64,000 bases of DNA from Dreissena polymorpha (Eukaryota > Mollusca > Bivalvia > Myida > Dreissenidae). Each line of letters begins with the position of its first letter. Position 1 is the stretch's first letter. A program made the translations under genes and the position numbers. The stretch lies in NCBI RefSeq assembly GCF_020536995.1, contig NW_026273347.1:122501-186500 (forward strand), in the 5' to 3' direction. A model generated the notes under the pieces. It saw nothing but the letters and a program-made list of their open reading frames with translations. It was not told where the DNA came from and did not search any database. Below are positions 1 to 12,749 of the stretch, in pieces.

Positions 1-198
1 CGAACCCACCATTCTGATTAAAAAGTAAAACTGTTGGTGTTTTAAGTGTGATGAGTTTACCAGATCTGGCAGTCCATTTCTTGTTAGTTATTACGTCATT
101 TGGAGTGTCATTGAAGGAATACGCATATCCGTTGTATGTGGTCCCGAAGTCAAAAGCGGCCACTATCAGTGATTGGCTTCGGGTAGCACTAACTTTAT
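1..198 (-). CDS. HSPA12-like HSP70 family gene, first nucleotide-binding exon (partial, runs off left edge)
   Basis: Read on the minus strand this is the start of an actin/HSP70-type ATPase domain: LIVAAFDFGTTYNGYAYSF, where DFGTT is the phosphate-1 loop that grips ATP. It aligns residue by residue with the first exon of the complete gene at 11.1-14.3 kb, including NDV-TNK-W and SG-LI-LKT further along. The exon probably begins after the AG at 199-200, which is at the same place as in the paralogue; no in-frame Met is present, so a 5' exon should lie further right. The rest of the gene lies left of the window. HSPA12 proteins are cytosolic HSP70 relatives with a divergent substrate domain. 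The assignment to the family is firm; functionality cannot be judged from one exon. Confidence 0.85.
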
Positions 199-3100
199 CT
201 TAATATATAATATATGGCATGTCATTCATTGTTGTCAAGTAAAACGTTCACTAACATGTCTTTATCTAATATGTGTGTGAAATAATATTACGCTTTTTCG
301 TTGGGTTCTACCCCTTAATCGTTCTAATTGTTGTTCGTAATTAATTTTGCTAGAATAACGTCGATGACATGAAAATAAGTTTCGCCAGTGAACAACATTA
401 TAATTTACATGCCTTAATAAAATCTCTTTGTTAAATACAGTATGTTCAAACGTTTCGAAATGTCCAACGCCATTATATACAACACAAGCGTGTAATTTAT
501 ACTACTGGAATTCTGCCGCGCTTTCGCCTAAATGGTTTCCATTACAGCGTTTCAATGTGATAAGGGAGGTTAGTTCAATCCATAATTTCCTGGGTGGCGT
601 GTTCGTACGCTTGAATCCCTCAACTTTTCTGCTTTATGACTGCGATTGTTTGTCAAAAGTTTTAAAACATAATGGTAATGTGGAGTAAGTTAATCTAGCA
701 ATTAAAGATTTCTGCTCTATGATAAATCCTGCGGTTATCCTGTATTGTAATTGATAATTTGTCTTAGATAAAACGTGTTTCCCTCCAGAATTATAGCAGA
801 TTTATTATTTTTTAAACAGTTAAGACATGAGCTTAGGATGAAGGGAGATGACCAACCTCTTGTATTAACTTTCTTGTGATAAGGCAGATTTATAACAAGT
901 GCATGTTCATTGTGAATTGCGTAATCGTTCAATAGTACATGTACTTTAGCTATAAACGAATTCATTTTGAAACTCCGACATAACTATTACCGACTAGTAA
1001 AGTGTGCTATGTTTATAATAGATTGTTTTCAATCACTTTATCTTCGTCTGTATAGACAAACATTGATTTAAAATATTTTACTTAAGCGAAGTTTTCTGTT
1101 ATTCTTTAGGTTTCAATTGCGTGTTTTGTATGGTATAGTTATTTAACATGGCTCTGATGTATTGCATTTAACTTTTTCATTTGTATTTGTTTTCTAAGCA
1201 CATCTTTAAAGTATTATTAATAAAACAAAAAACTTATTTTAAATATGTTGGAGAAAAAGCTAATAAAATTGTCTCCACTTTCATCTTAACATATAATATC
1301 GTTACTCGAAAATGGTATCAAATGAATAGTTTAATAAAATATGCATGATTACGTTATTTGTATGTATCAATTATTTTGCTTATATTTTCACACCCATTAC
1401 ACGGTGAATTGAAACAAATAACGCATTGTATGTCAATTATTCAGGATAAAAAGTAAATATGTGACTATAGGATAAAGGACCATTGGCCTGGGATGGCTCC
1501 AACATAATTAATATTCGACAAAGCCCCTTATCATCTGAAAAGCATCCCATAATTTAATATTTAATGTTTATGAAATGAAATCAACAAACATGTTGTATGC
1601 ACATATGATATGGACTATAACCACAAATAGCAAACAAATGGGTTCTTCAATTCAGATAATGATAAAGTTTGCAAACTTAATTTTCGCTCTATAAAGCGCG
1701 ATTCGAACATCACCACAGCAGGGTTGTCAGTTGTCAAACAAGCTCGCAATGCTTTGTCTCGAAGCAGTGTTAATTACCTTAAATGTAGGCCAATACAATA
1801 ATTAACATGATGACAGCTGCAATATCCGACAAAGCCTCGATAATTTATTTCTTAATATTTTGTTCATCTTAAATCGCAGAAATTATCTTAAAATATTCTT
1901 AATTTCAAAACATGTGCCATACTAATTCGAGCACAAATGTCCTATATATGTAACACAGAAGGTTTAAAAGTGAAAATTGATTTACAATATTAAATATTTA
2001 CAATAATATAATACACACTGAATTTTATTATTGAGGATGTTGTGTGCGATGACACATAAAGAAAGTAGATAAAGTTTGTCGCCTAGATTCATGAAAAGTT
2101 TGCGAAATGGGAAGCCATTTTTAATTATTTCCACATGGACATCATTTACAATTTTCAAGTGCAATACATTTCCTACAGAAAAAAAGACATCGGGCATTTT
2201 CTTTACACTTCAATCTGTGATGAAAGGGTTTTAAGGTCTTATCATAGACCAATATCACATTTATAGATCGGAAGAAATGACGTATTTACAACAGGAATGT
2301 AGACCGACTGTCATTTGAATACATGTTTAATGGCAAGTTATTTAACTTCACTTTCTACGAAAATGATTTTTAAAAGAAGCGTACTACTTAAAAAAAAACT
2401 TAGCGTTTCTTACACACAACATATTGTCTGACTTGAAATGCATCAATATGAGATTTTCGATTGTGTAAACACAAAAAGATTTTAAACCATACACACACTT
2501 TAAAAAGCTTTGTGATTTATTTCAAAGTCTAAACTTGCATTCGTTTTTATGAATAATACATTGATATACAATTTTTTTTATCTAGACGGTATCGTAATAA
2601 ACATGTGTATGTTAAATAGCGGTATGGTTATTAGTCGAAACACATTATCTATGGCAGGCGTGTATTTATGATAAAGGTTGATTCATAGAAAACGAATGAA
2701 ACAAAAGTTAGTCGAATTTGCAATCAAATACACAATTCTTGAGAGATCCACTGAAAAATCTTTTCTTAAGGGTCCACTCAATGTGTTGATAAATATAATA
2801 GTATTTAAAATAGTGATAATACATACTTTTATTAGGAATATTAACCGTATTAAGGAAGTTTTATTACGACAAAAGCATTATATTAAAAAATCATTGATGT
2901 GTAAAGACACAGATGCCCCCACAGCACATGTTTTCTACAAATGACAGATGATTACAACAAACGCATCGCATCAGTGTATATCAAAATATACACGTAATAT
3001 CATTTAAAGCGACTTTTCGGAAATGCACCGATTATGTAAATGTCGATTACCATAGTTTATAAATGCCATGGTATAATTGTTAAGAATATTATCTTCATGT

Positions 3101-3779
3101 TTTCCTATTTCCAGGAGTATATATCACCTGACATGTATTTTATAATGATAAATACAAAGCATTGGAGAATTGTAAGTACATGGCAAGTTATGTAATACTA
3201 TTGACAAGTTATAAGTTGGTATTGGAATATACTCGGGTCTTTTCGTACGAGACGGATGCTTCGACCTCTTTGCAAAAGTCATTCAATTTTGAACGTATTG
3301 CATTTTTAACTTTTGGTAAGCAAGTGTATTCCGGACGTGAAGTTCTTTATCGTTTCGCCCATGCGGTAATAAAAAAAAACAACTGAATAATTATAAAGAG
3401 CTTAAAACGCAAAAAAAATTAAATAAAAATCGAGAAGTATGATACCAAATTAATTGTTTATTCACCCACCAATATCGGTTATGTCAGCCTTTGAAGGTTT
3501 CTTGAACAATGTTTAAATCATTTTTATCAACTATACTCTAAATGCCCTATTACACACTTGCTCACACTACAGTTTCTGCACAATGTTTGACCGTATAATA
3601 CTTTCAAGTAAACGATGGGTTCATATAGATTTGTTTACATCTAGAAAGTACAGCACGTATCATGTTAAATTATAAAAAGAGAAAACCCTTTAATCCTAGC
3701 ATACACTAACGTCAATGGCTATAACTTAAATAAGATAACGTTCTGCGCACCTAAATTGATAGTACACTATCTTCCCGTT
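199..3779. other. AT-rich stretch without recognisable gene
   Basis: Short ORFs here are under 90 codons, lack domain-like composition and have no convincing splice partners. The 5' exon of the left-edge HSPA12-like gene could lie here but I cannot identify it. Confidence 0.6.
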
Positions 3780-3784
3780 CAGAT

Positions 3785-4037
3785 ATCTAAGGCCTCTGGC
3801 TACCTAAAGTGGCTATCTAGCTGCAACCTAACGGCTACTCAGCCGCTACCTGTAGTGGCGGAGAAACGGCTGGGTAGTATTTCACATGCAAATTAGTTTT
3901 TCGGCTACTTAGTAGCGGTTATGGAGCGTCTGCCTTTTCTGGCTACCTTTCGGCTACCTGTTCTGGCTACGTAGCGGCTACCTTTACTGGCTACCTAGTA
4001 GCAGCTCCGCAGCGGCTATCTTTTCTGGCTACGTTTA
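3785..4037. repeat. GGCTAC-motif cluster, left
   Basis: About 250 bp packed with GGCTAC / CGGCTACCT and its complement GTAGCC at irregular spacing, much more GC-rich than the flanks. A second cluster with the same motif lies at 5672-6036. The motifs keep mostly the same orientation in both, so they are not simple terminal inverted repeats. Function unknown. Confidence 0.7.
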
Positions 4038-4139
4038 AACGTTGCAAAAATTAATATATTTTACATATATTTATATATTTATGTAAAAACAAAGCACATT
4101 TTCACTGCTAACCGCTCTTTCGAGTTTTTTGCGCAGATA

Positions 4140-4288
4140 TGGACACTGTTGAGTCCGTTTCCTGCCTGAGAAGGACAAGTACTAAGTGTCTATGGATGAG
4201 ATAATGAGAATGCTCCCCGAGTAGGAATCGAACCCACTAACTCCCGATCGCTAGGCGGACACCTCATCCACTACACCACCGCGACGTT
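4140..4288 (-). mobile_element. tRNA-derived SINE
   Basis: The minus strand reads GTGGTGTAGTGGATGAGG (pol III A box region) and then GTGGGTTCGATTCCTAC (B box, T-arm-like), followed by a non-tRNA body including ACTTAGTACTTGTCCTTCTC. This tRNA-head-plus-body arrangement is typical of molluscan SINEs. No clear target duplication was found. Confidence 0.8.
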
Positions 4289-4627
4289 AAAAGTTTCGGC
4301 AAATTTTGTTTACTTAAACTTAAACAATTTATTATATCCAGCGATTTTGAGTAAACGTTCATCAAGAAAAATTATACATTGAAGAATTGATTTTTTGATT
4401 TCATTTTAATATTCTGTCGTTAAAAAGTCACAGATCGAAAGTTAACAAATGTTTATATTATCCTACAAGCAAAAAAATTATTAGAAAAATAGTATACATT
4501 CCACCTAGCGGCGATACTGAATTCAAGGGAAAAAACTAGCAGCGATACTGAATTCAAGGGAGAAAACTGTAGATAAAAGTGCAGACGCTAAAAGAGTGCA
4601 CAATTACCTAGAAGCAAAATCCTTCTC

Positions 4628-4838
4628 AAACGTTAGACCGACGTTGCGCTTGCAACGTTGCAGAAACGTTCGGAAGTGGTTACTAATATCGCGACCAGAA
4701 TGCAGCGTTTCTGAAACGTCCTTGCAACGTTATGATGAAACGTCCTGGTAATGTTTTGTATGCAACGTTATGGCAACGTTCGGTAATTGTTGCCGACGTT
4801 GCGACCTAAATATAACGTTTCAGCAACGTTCGTAAAAC
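4628..4838. repeat. AACGTT-motif cluster
   Basis: Roughly 210 bp with at least ten ACGTT cores, mostly in the palindrome AACGTT and often as GCAACGTT, separated by 5-30 bp. The spacing is not periodic enough for a simple satellite. CpG is locally frequent in an otherwise CpG-poor, AT-rich region. Confidence 0.75.
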
Positions 4839-5671
4839 GTTTGATGCCCCGTGGGTGTAGTTACAATTAATTTTCAGATGACCATAAAGAAAGTATTTTG
4901 GGCTGTGACTACTTTTGGCAGAATTATGGTCCTTTGTCTGTTTTTCCAACATATAATACAGAGTTCTATGAAGCTGTTGTTTCAACTCCTTTTTAATGAC
5001 TGGGTGGATCTCGCTCAAACGTTCACAGTTGAATGTCCTCAATGTGTAGATAATTGTAAAGAAATGACCAAGGGCCACAATTTGGCAGAATTGAAGCCTT
5101 TTGTGTGGTATTCCAATATAGTTCCAAACTTCTTTGTTTGTCATTCCCCTTTAACTACCTGATAAATATCAATCAAAGTTATTAACAACCTTGATGTGTA
5201 GATAGTTATGAAGAAAGGAATTTGAGCTGTACAAATTTCTGGCATAATTATGGCCCTTGGTCATTTTTTTTTCACCATAGAATATATTTTGACGTTGTGT
5301 CTTTTTTTTCCAGAAATTAAAACTGATATAATGAAATTATATTTAAGTTTTGCATGCAGAGAAACTTGATTATTGATGATATAAAAAATAAAATTAAAAT
5401 ATGCTGGGTGAATTTGAAATGAAACCTGTAAAATGATGAAAACAACCAAATCTTGTTATTTATAAAACCTTACAATCAGTTTGTAATAATGAAATATTAT
5501 AATAAAAAGGAGCAACATTTGAAGAAAAAAACAAGATCAATTAATGGATTGAATTAAAAACAATAAGTGTAAATAGGTTTGTAATGCAGTGTCACTACTA
5601 CTTGTTCCTACAGTTGCCATTAGTGTCTGCCACTTTGTTCATTTAATATCATTATTTTACACAAGTTTGAT
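4839..5671. other. No gene recognised
   Basis: Two overlapping ORFs of about 100 codons on opposite strands (4806-5162) share the same bases and match nothing I recognise. The remainder is AT-rich. Confidence 0.5.
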
Positions 5672-6036
5672 TTTCGGCTACTTTGTGGCTACAGTTTACG
5701 CTAGCGGCTGACCATTTGTTCATTTAATATAGGTTATTGTACCACAGTTTTGTTTTCGGCTACTTTTTTGGCTACAGTTTCCGCAAGCGGCTGACAATAT
5801 GTCAAATTAATAAAAATATTTCACTTGTTCTGTTTCTGGCTACCTTTTGGTTACAGTAGCCGCTAGCGGCTATGGTAGCCAGTGCCGGCTATAGGTTTTG
5901 GCTACTCAGCCGCAACCAAGCCGCTATTGGCTGACTTTAGCTACCACCAGACAACCTATTACGGCTACCTTTTTAGGTAGCGGCTATGTAGCCACTACCT
6001 AGCGGCTACACAGCCGCTACCTTTTCATGTACGGGT
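5672..6036. repeat. GGCTAC-motif cluster, right
   Basis: Second cluster of GGCTAC, TAGCGGCT and GTAGCC words with two near repeats of a sub-block (CGGCTACTTT...GGCTACAGTTT...AGCGGCTGAC). It resembles the left cluster in word content but not in order. Confidence 0.7.
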
Positions 6037-7040
6037 TGCTACAGCAAATATACTTTTGATAAACAGATGTTTATTTGGAGATTGATAGAGGTAAATAGAA
6101 AAATACCAATGCTATCTTATCCAATAACTGTGTGGAAAATGCTTTGAGTACGTTTAAGTGATAATCTAGAATCATAAAATAATATTAAATACGAGAATTA
6201 TGCAATAAGGTCGTAGGCTATTAACCGGATTGCTTTACAAATACAGATATATAGAACATGTTGGAGTAATTTTGAACAAGATCTGCTACTCAGAAAATAT
6301 CCAGTTTTACGTCAGACTTGACCAGGGCAACATACTGTCTTACATAAAAATTTAACAGGTACTTAACACCTCATACCGACGATTACTTTCGACGAATCGG
6401 TTTTCGGGTCCTTTTCAAGCGTCCTAGACGAATGTCACATTCAAAGACTGGCAGAAATAACGTATTTACAACAGACATATAGATTATATATCATTCAAAA
6501 TTATTTGAATGATCAATAGTAAAACTTTGATGTTTTTTAATGAAGCATACTTTGTTGATAAATCGTATCGTTTTCATTTACACAATCACATTTCTGACTT
6601 TGAATGCATCAACAGTAGATGTATAGATATATTAAAAATAAGAGAAATTAAAAACCATACGTTCATGCGACCAGGCCACTTAAGAATTGTGATTTTTTTA
6701 AGTCGAAATATTACCTCGTTTTTATAGACAATACATTGAGATATGGTGTTTTTTATGTTTACGGTCTCGTTATAAACATTTGTATATTATATTGACGTAT
6801 GCATATTTGTTGAATCACGTTAACTACACCACCAGGTTTGTAGTTATTCAAGATTATGTGCTGTAAAGGAAAACAACTGTTTTAAATAGAGTGCACTATT
6901 TACGTGACATTACATGTCGCATAATTTATTATGGGTTCACCTAGTGTGGTGTTTTAAAATAAAATTTGTAATATAATTATTATATACTGCTGATAAGAGC
7001 ATGTATATCATTAGGCAAGATTAATTATGGCAACAAAATA
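6037..7040. other. No gene recognised
   Basis: AT-rich sequence. Parts (about 6430-6780) resemble 2260-2640 in order and wording, suggesting an old repeat pair, but no gene is visible. Confidence 0.5.
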
Positions 7041-7042
7041 TA

Positions 7043-7814
7043 CTACTCAAAATTTGCTAAGGATCACTTTTTATTTTGTTTCGCATAATCTTCAATATGG
7101 GATTACGTTTATTTAAATTTATTATTTTGCAGGTTTTGATATTAGAATGTGTGTTTTTGATTTTATTTTTATACATTGATTTATCATTGATGCGTGACGC
7201 TGGATGAATCTAGCTAGGGGTGACTTTTGAAGGTTTTAGTGAATGTGTGTCAGAATAGAAATTATTGTAAAAGTCTTGAAACAGTGAAAGGATCTTTTCA
7301 ATATCGTGTATGGTTCCCATTGGCATTGATTACTGATAAGCATCGCCTTCTCATGCTGCTGATAAGCCCATAACATTACCATGCATTTGGTAGCGGTTCC
7401 ACATCCTGGCTACAACGCTCTGTGAAACGCCAAGCTGACGTGCAACGTGACGTTGTGACGCTCCAACTTCCAGCATCCCAACCCCCCTATTCATTTCTTC
7501 TAAGGTAAGACGTCTACTTACGCGAAAGTAAGCCATTTCAAACAACTTTAAATATGAATGATTGAGCTACGAGTGTAGATTTAGAGCATGTTCACAATGG
7601 GTTTGTCAAGTGCAAGGCCAACTGTCATGGCTTTTTCGTGGGTATTGCTTTTCATGAGCAAATAAGCAAGCCTGTGTAAACAAAATCGATAAGACAGGTT
7701 ATTAATTATGTAGAATACGCACTCATATTGTGGAAAACACAAGCTGTTTTGTTTTTAATAAACACTTCAAATTACACATAATATAAAAAGTGATCCTAAG
7801 CAAATTTTGAGTAG
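7043..7814 (-). mobile_element. Tc1/mariner element, internally deleted
   Basis: Terminal inverted repeats start CTACTCAAAATTTGCTAAGG at the left and end TTTTGAGTAG at the right, each flanked by TA (7041-7042 and 7815-7816), the target duplication of the Tc1/mariner superfamily. The element is about 770 bp and holds only the N-terminal part of a transposase on the minus strand, so it cannot encode an active enzyme and is a non-autonomous derivative. Confidence 0.88.
7351..7536 (-). pseudogene. Tc1-like transposase N-terminal fragment
   Basis: From Met at 7536 the minus strand encodes MAYFRVSRRLTLEEMNRGVG and then a helix-turn-helix segment, GASQRHVARQLGVSQSVVAR, the DNA-binding paired-like domain of Tc1-type transposases. 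The reading stops after about 62 residues where the element is deleted; the DDE catalytic domain is absent. An upstream in-frame ATG at 7545 is less like the family start. Confidence 0.88.
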
Positions 7815-7816
7815 TA

Positions 7817-9280
7817 TATTAAATTAAAAACACTTATTTCCCAACAAAACATGTTTGACACAGACAAATACACTTTTCAGAGTAAGAGGAATCGTTTACA
7901 TTAAAACAATCGTTTTGTGTATTTCGTCGTTAAAAAAACATACCAAGATCAGTTTATATATTCTGCAATTGAATAAATCACAAGTGACATGATTGTACTA
8001 AAACTGATCGCAGCCGAAGTTTGTTTTTTTTAACGTCCATCAACACATTTAGGTCATCTAAACATTGAGGTGATTCAGATAAGAAATGTTTAGATACATC
8101 CACCGAGTTGTTTAAAACACGTTAAGTACAATATGTTTGAGAACTATATTATATAGTGGAAGGATACTTATATATGGCAATAATTCTGCCAGAACTGCAC
8201 TTAATCATGTTTATCGTGTCACTAAAGTCATTCATTTTTGAAAGTTTGAATGAAAGCAGCTACGTTACATAAACGAAAATAAATGTGGCCAACAAAATGT
8301 TTGCAATTGTGCGATTGTTACTAGAACTGCGTTTTGAATATGTCATTTGTCTCTTGAATATAAAACAGCAGTACACAGATGATTGATAAAGTGTCTTCTT
8401 TGATCTCTGAATGTCGCTCCCTATTCCCGAAGCAAGTCGAAAATTAAATTATTCGGACACCTTTACCAATAATCATATTTAATAACAGTGTATATGTACC
8501 GTGAATTATATACGACCCTTATTAGAATCAGTGAAATAAACTAAATCTACTATCATAATGGTAGTTTTTGTATACTGAATATGCTTTTGTATATTCAGGG
8601 AAAACAAACATTAAAACAAAAATATGATGAAAGTACATGAACATAATGTTTAACTATGTTGTATGCATCATTCATATTGGAAAGTGGCTATTCATGCAAG
8701 GGGCTTTAATTAACGTTTGCACATTAAAAGAAATTACAACAACTCTGTCACCACAGTTTACTTAAATGTACGTTCAAACATTAGTGCTCCAATGAAATAA
8801 GTTGGAGAAGTTAAGACTTAATTAATATCAGAACGCGTGATCATTCATTCGACTGTATTATTAACTTAAATTGTTTTTATTAAGTTATTTCTTACAGTGC
8901 CATTGTTTCTGAGGTAAACAGTCATAAACAAAAAAAATTATCGTACATTTGACTAATACGGGCCTATTTCGTACTCGAACAGTTACCGACAATATATGGT
9001 AACGTCCCTCCTTTATCGGTACATGAAAACTTTCGGCAAATTAAGCGTTGATGAATTATGTTACAGTTGTCAACCTGGGATATATCTTCTGTAGAATGGC
9101 ACATTATTTCATTCATTAACATTGTATTTTATTTTTGTATTGTCAGGTAATAGAATTGAATTTTGTTTATTAATTGATCTGTACTTTTTTTAATTCTCCT
9201 ACTTTCCAAATCATTTGTTGGACATGATTTGAAACTGTCATATTACTGTTATAGGTTTTATAACTTAATTCCAATGGCCG
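7817..9280. other. No gene recognised
   Basis: AT-rich, without long ORFs or obvious tandem structure. Confidence 0.5.
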
Positions 9281-9500
9281 GTGGCAGACACATCATCAAA
9301 TTTAGATTCGCTCATAACATTGAACTCATGGGTGGCACCAGCAGTGAACTCCAAAATCTCACCAACATACTTTATTCAAGAGCAGGAATATATGGGATGG
9401 AGGTCAGCACGAAGAAATGTAAGAGCATGGTGCCCAGCACGAACAACACAAAACCATGAACGGCGAGAAGCTGGAAGAAGTGACACTCTAGATAGAGGCT
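9281..9500 (+). pseudogene. LINE reverse transcriptase fragment
   Basis: The plus strand encodes FAHNIELMGGTSSELQNLTN followed by an AGIYGMEVSTKK-like segment, matching the region around the FADD catalytic motif of RTE/CR1-type LINEs (usually FADDIDLMGG). The catalytic aspartates are replaced (FAHN), and later sequence resembling MNGEKLEEV is in another frame, so this is a decayed fragment of perhaps 70 codons with no ends visible. Confidence 0.75.
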
Positions 9501-9604
9501 GCCGTCGATGCCGTCGATACCGTCAGAAGAAACTATTGTTTGAACATTTGAACGGGTGTAAGTTCTTCCCCTTGGTTGATCTTACTTTAGCAGCCTTCAT
9601 CTGA

Positions 9605-11126
9605 CCTGACTCGTCTTTAATTGCCTTTCCACACAACGGCCAGAACGGTCAGGGAATGTTATGATTATGATCAGCACTTTGAAGTGCTTTTGTAAGAAAG
9701 TTGTCTCACTGTGTATCCTCTGATTTGATGCTCATGTCTATCCCAAGGGTAAGTTATACTGTTCCAAAGAGTGTGTTTAGCGCCATCATGAGTGATTTTG
9801 TACGATGTTATATATTTATAGTTGATACTTAAAATAACCTGACAGTGAAGTCCGTGGTGCGATAGAAATTGTGTGCATAGTGTTCCAGCAATTGAATTTT
9901 GCTCGGCTTGAATTAGAGGTAGTTACAGAATGGCCGGATACATAATTTCAGTCCAAATCACTCATAAGTTAAACAGCGTTCGGGATATAAACTGATTGAT
10001 ATAATTGTCAAGCAACAGAGCCAGTCCCACCAATTTTAGGAAAAATTAATGTAGATTTTAATATAAAAAAAAATCATGTTTTTATTTTAATGAAGATGAT
10101 CATAACTATAACAAACTGATCTGAATAACATGTCATGAACATTTTAAATTGTTTATTCATGTTGATTCATTAGATATATTCAAATGAATATATCGTTTGA
10201 TCGTTTAATATTTCATAACAAATTAATAATTTTTAAATCAAACAAAAATATATATTTAGGTACATTACATACACATACAAACTGAAAGCTATAAAGAGCT
10301 ATACAAATCGTCATGAAAAGATCGACAAAAATGGTATTCGATTGAGACCAGAACAAACAGGATTCTGTTTGTGTGTGTTTTGTTAACTTTTTTCGATTGT
10401 GTTTAACACGAAAGACATATGGGTGTCCTGTAAAAAATACTTAAACCACAGACGAACTAATTCTAGTATACCTCTTACAGATTGTAAAGTTTAATGTATA
10501 TTTGATGTCATATGTCATACGTTAATAAAAACATGACTGAGCAAAAACGAATAAATTGAAATAGCATTAATACTTTAAAAACACTACACAACTACATGTA
10601 GAACAATAATAAACATAATTAAAAGGCACAAAACAAAACAATATATAGTCATGTGGTCTCAGTTGTCAAAGGATGCATTATTCACGATTCATGGTCGTTC
10701 CATGTGCTAACTTAAAATGTTAAATTACTTTTTTAATTACTATAAACGTATTCGGTGTTGGAATGTTTTATAAATATTACATCCACGATATATCACCATG
10801 TTCGCAGTGATTGATTAGCCTTCTTTTAAATAATATGATACACGAAAGGTCAATTTGTTTACTTGTTTGTCTATTCGTATAAAATACAATTATTTCAACC
10901 TAACGTGCATATTCGATTGATACGCATAAGACAATGTGCACACTTACAATTTAAATAACCGTTTTTTTTAACTGGAGTATTTTATAGCTCTTTCTAAAGA
11001 CAATATCTCGTTTGGTTCTTTTATCAAACTATATAGTATTTACATAAAAAATACCAGTATCCTCATGAATTGTTACAGATAATTATTGTCAAAAGTTGTC
11101 AATTCCGCGTATCAATAGTGACAGTT
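9605..11126. other. No gene recognised; downstream flank of the HSPA12-like gene
   Basis: AT-rich. It would contain the 3' untranslated region of the minus-strand HSPA12-like gene ending at 11127, but I could not single out a convincing polyadenylation site. Confidence 0.5.
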
Positions 11127-12427
11127 TCATCCGCTTAAGTCAAGTGTTAATGTCTTCACTTTGCCAGTCATAACGTTTTCACAAAATATATGCAACTCGG
11201 TGTCTCCGAACATAAACGTTATCTTAATGGTCTGTTCCTTCAGTGGACTGTCTCTGTTGTTGACTATTTCAATTAGACCAAGTTGTTCACATCCTGGATC
11301 TGTTGTGAAAGCCGGATCCCTGTCTTTTGTCCTGTAAATTTTAATTTCAGAATGTTCATCTCTAGGAGTGCAAAAATGTGTCACTTTGGAATCAACTTGC
11401 ACCTCTTCATTCAATCTAACAAAAATCATGAAAGCGTCTTTGACCTCCCATTTTCCGTCTTCGTATACTTTCTTTTCGGCAGGATGTTTTTTCTCGTCAT
11501 ATATTGTATTTACTTTAACCCCATACGTGTAATCCATAACCCTGGATGAAATAATGTCAGGCTTATGTCCAAACATCACGGCTCCCTTCAGCACGGCAAG
11601 ACCCGCCTCACCAGGAACGATCAGCTGTTTCTCAGGAAATTCTTGCCGAATCCTCTGTTGGACATATGGACTGTCTGCAAACCCTCCAACTAAAACGATA
11701 AGACCAACATCTTTCATTCTTTGTTCTTTAAGAACACTGCTTATATGAATCACCGTCTTGGAAACCGTATCTGTGAACCAACTTTGCATGATTGACGAGT
11801 TGATACAAAGCTTATCTTGTCCTCTTAGGAAAACCTTTCCACCGTATTTCAAAGATGACAATCGGTCGGGTAAAGACTGATGACACTGCTCCACTGACAT
11901 TTCCTTGAGTACCACTGGGATGCGAAATGTGATGTCGGTCTTAGAATCAAACTGGAATTTCCTCTTCTTTACCTCAAAGTCACGAATCATATCAAAGTAA
12001 TCGTACATGTCTTTACTTTGCAAGGCATTAATGGCCATTGTCCCAAATACTTCTGTCATAAACGCCATGAAGTTTTCATCGACATATATTCCGCCCCACG
12101 GACCGCCGCTGGGGCCGTGAATATTCTTCAGTGAGCCATTACTTTGTTTTTCGTGGACAGATATGTCAGCAGTTCCACCTGGAATAGTAGTAGTAGTAGA
12201 AGTTGAAGTAGAAGTAGAAGCAGTTGTTGTTGTAAATGTATAATTTGTTGTTGTAGGAGTAAAGGTGGAGGTGGAAGTTGTAAAAAATAAAGTCAGTAGT
12301 AGTAGTAGTGGTAGTAGTAGTAGTAGTAGTAGTAGTAGAAGTAGTAGTAGTAGTGTGTAGTGTGGTAGTAGTAGTGGTAGTAGTAGTAGTAGTAGTAGTA
12401 TAAGTAGTAGTCGTCGTCGTCGTAGTC

Positions 12428-12489
<62 letters not shown>

Positions 12490-12715
12490 TAGTAGTAGTC
12501 TCTCGTAGTAGTAGCCGATGTAGTAGTAGTCTAGTAGTCGTAGTAGTAGTCAGTAGTAGTAGTAGTAGTAGTAGTAGTCAGTAGTAGTAGTAGTAGTAGT
12601 ATGTAGTAGTAGTAGTAGTAGGTAGTAGTAGGTAGTAGTAGTAGTTAGTAGTAGACTAGTAGTAGTAGTCGTAGTAGTAGTAAGTAGTGAGTAGTAGTAG
12701 TAGTAGTAGTAGTAT

Positions 12716-12749
<34 letters not shown>

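Noticed and set aside
4806-5162. Two overlapping ORFs of about 100 codons on opposite strands
   Set aside because: No recognisable domain, overlapping the same bases, and one end lies in the AACGTT cluster.
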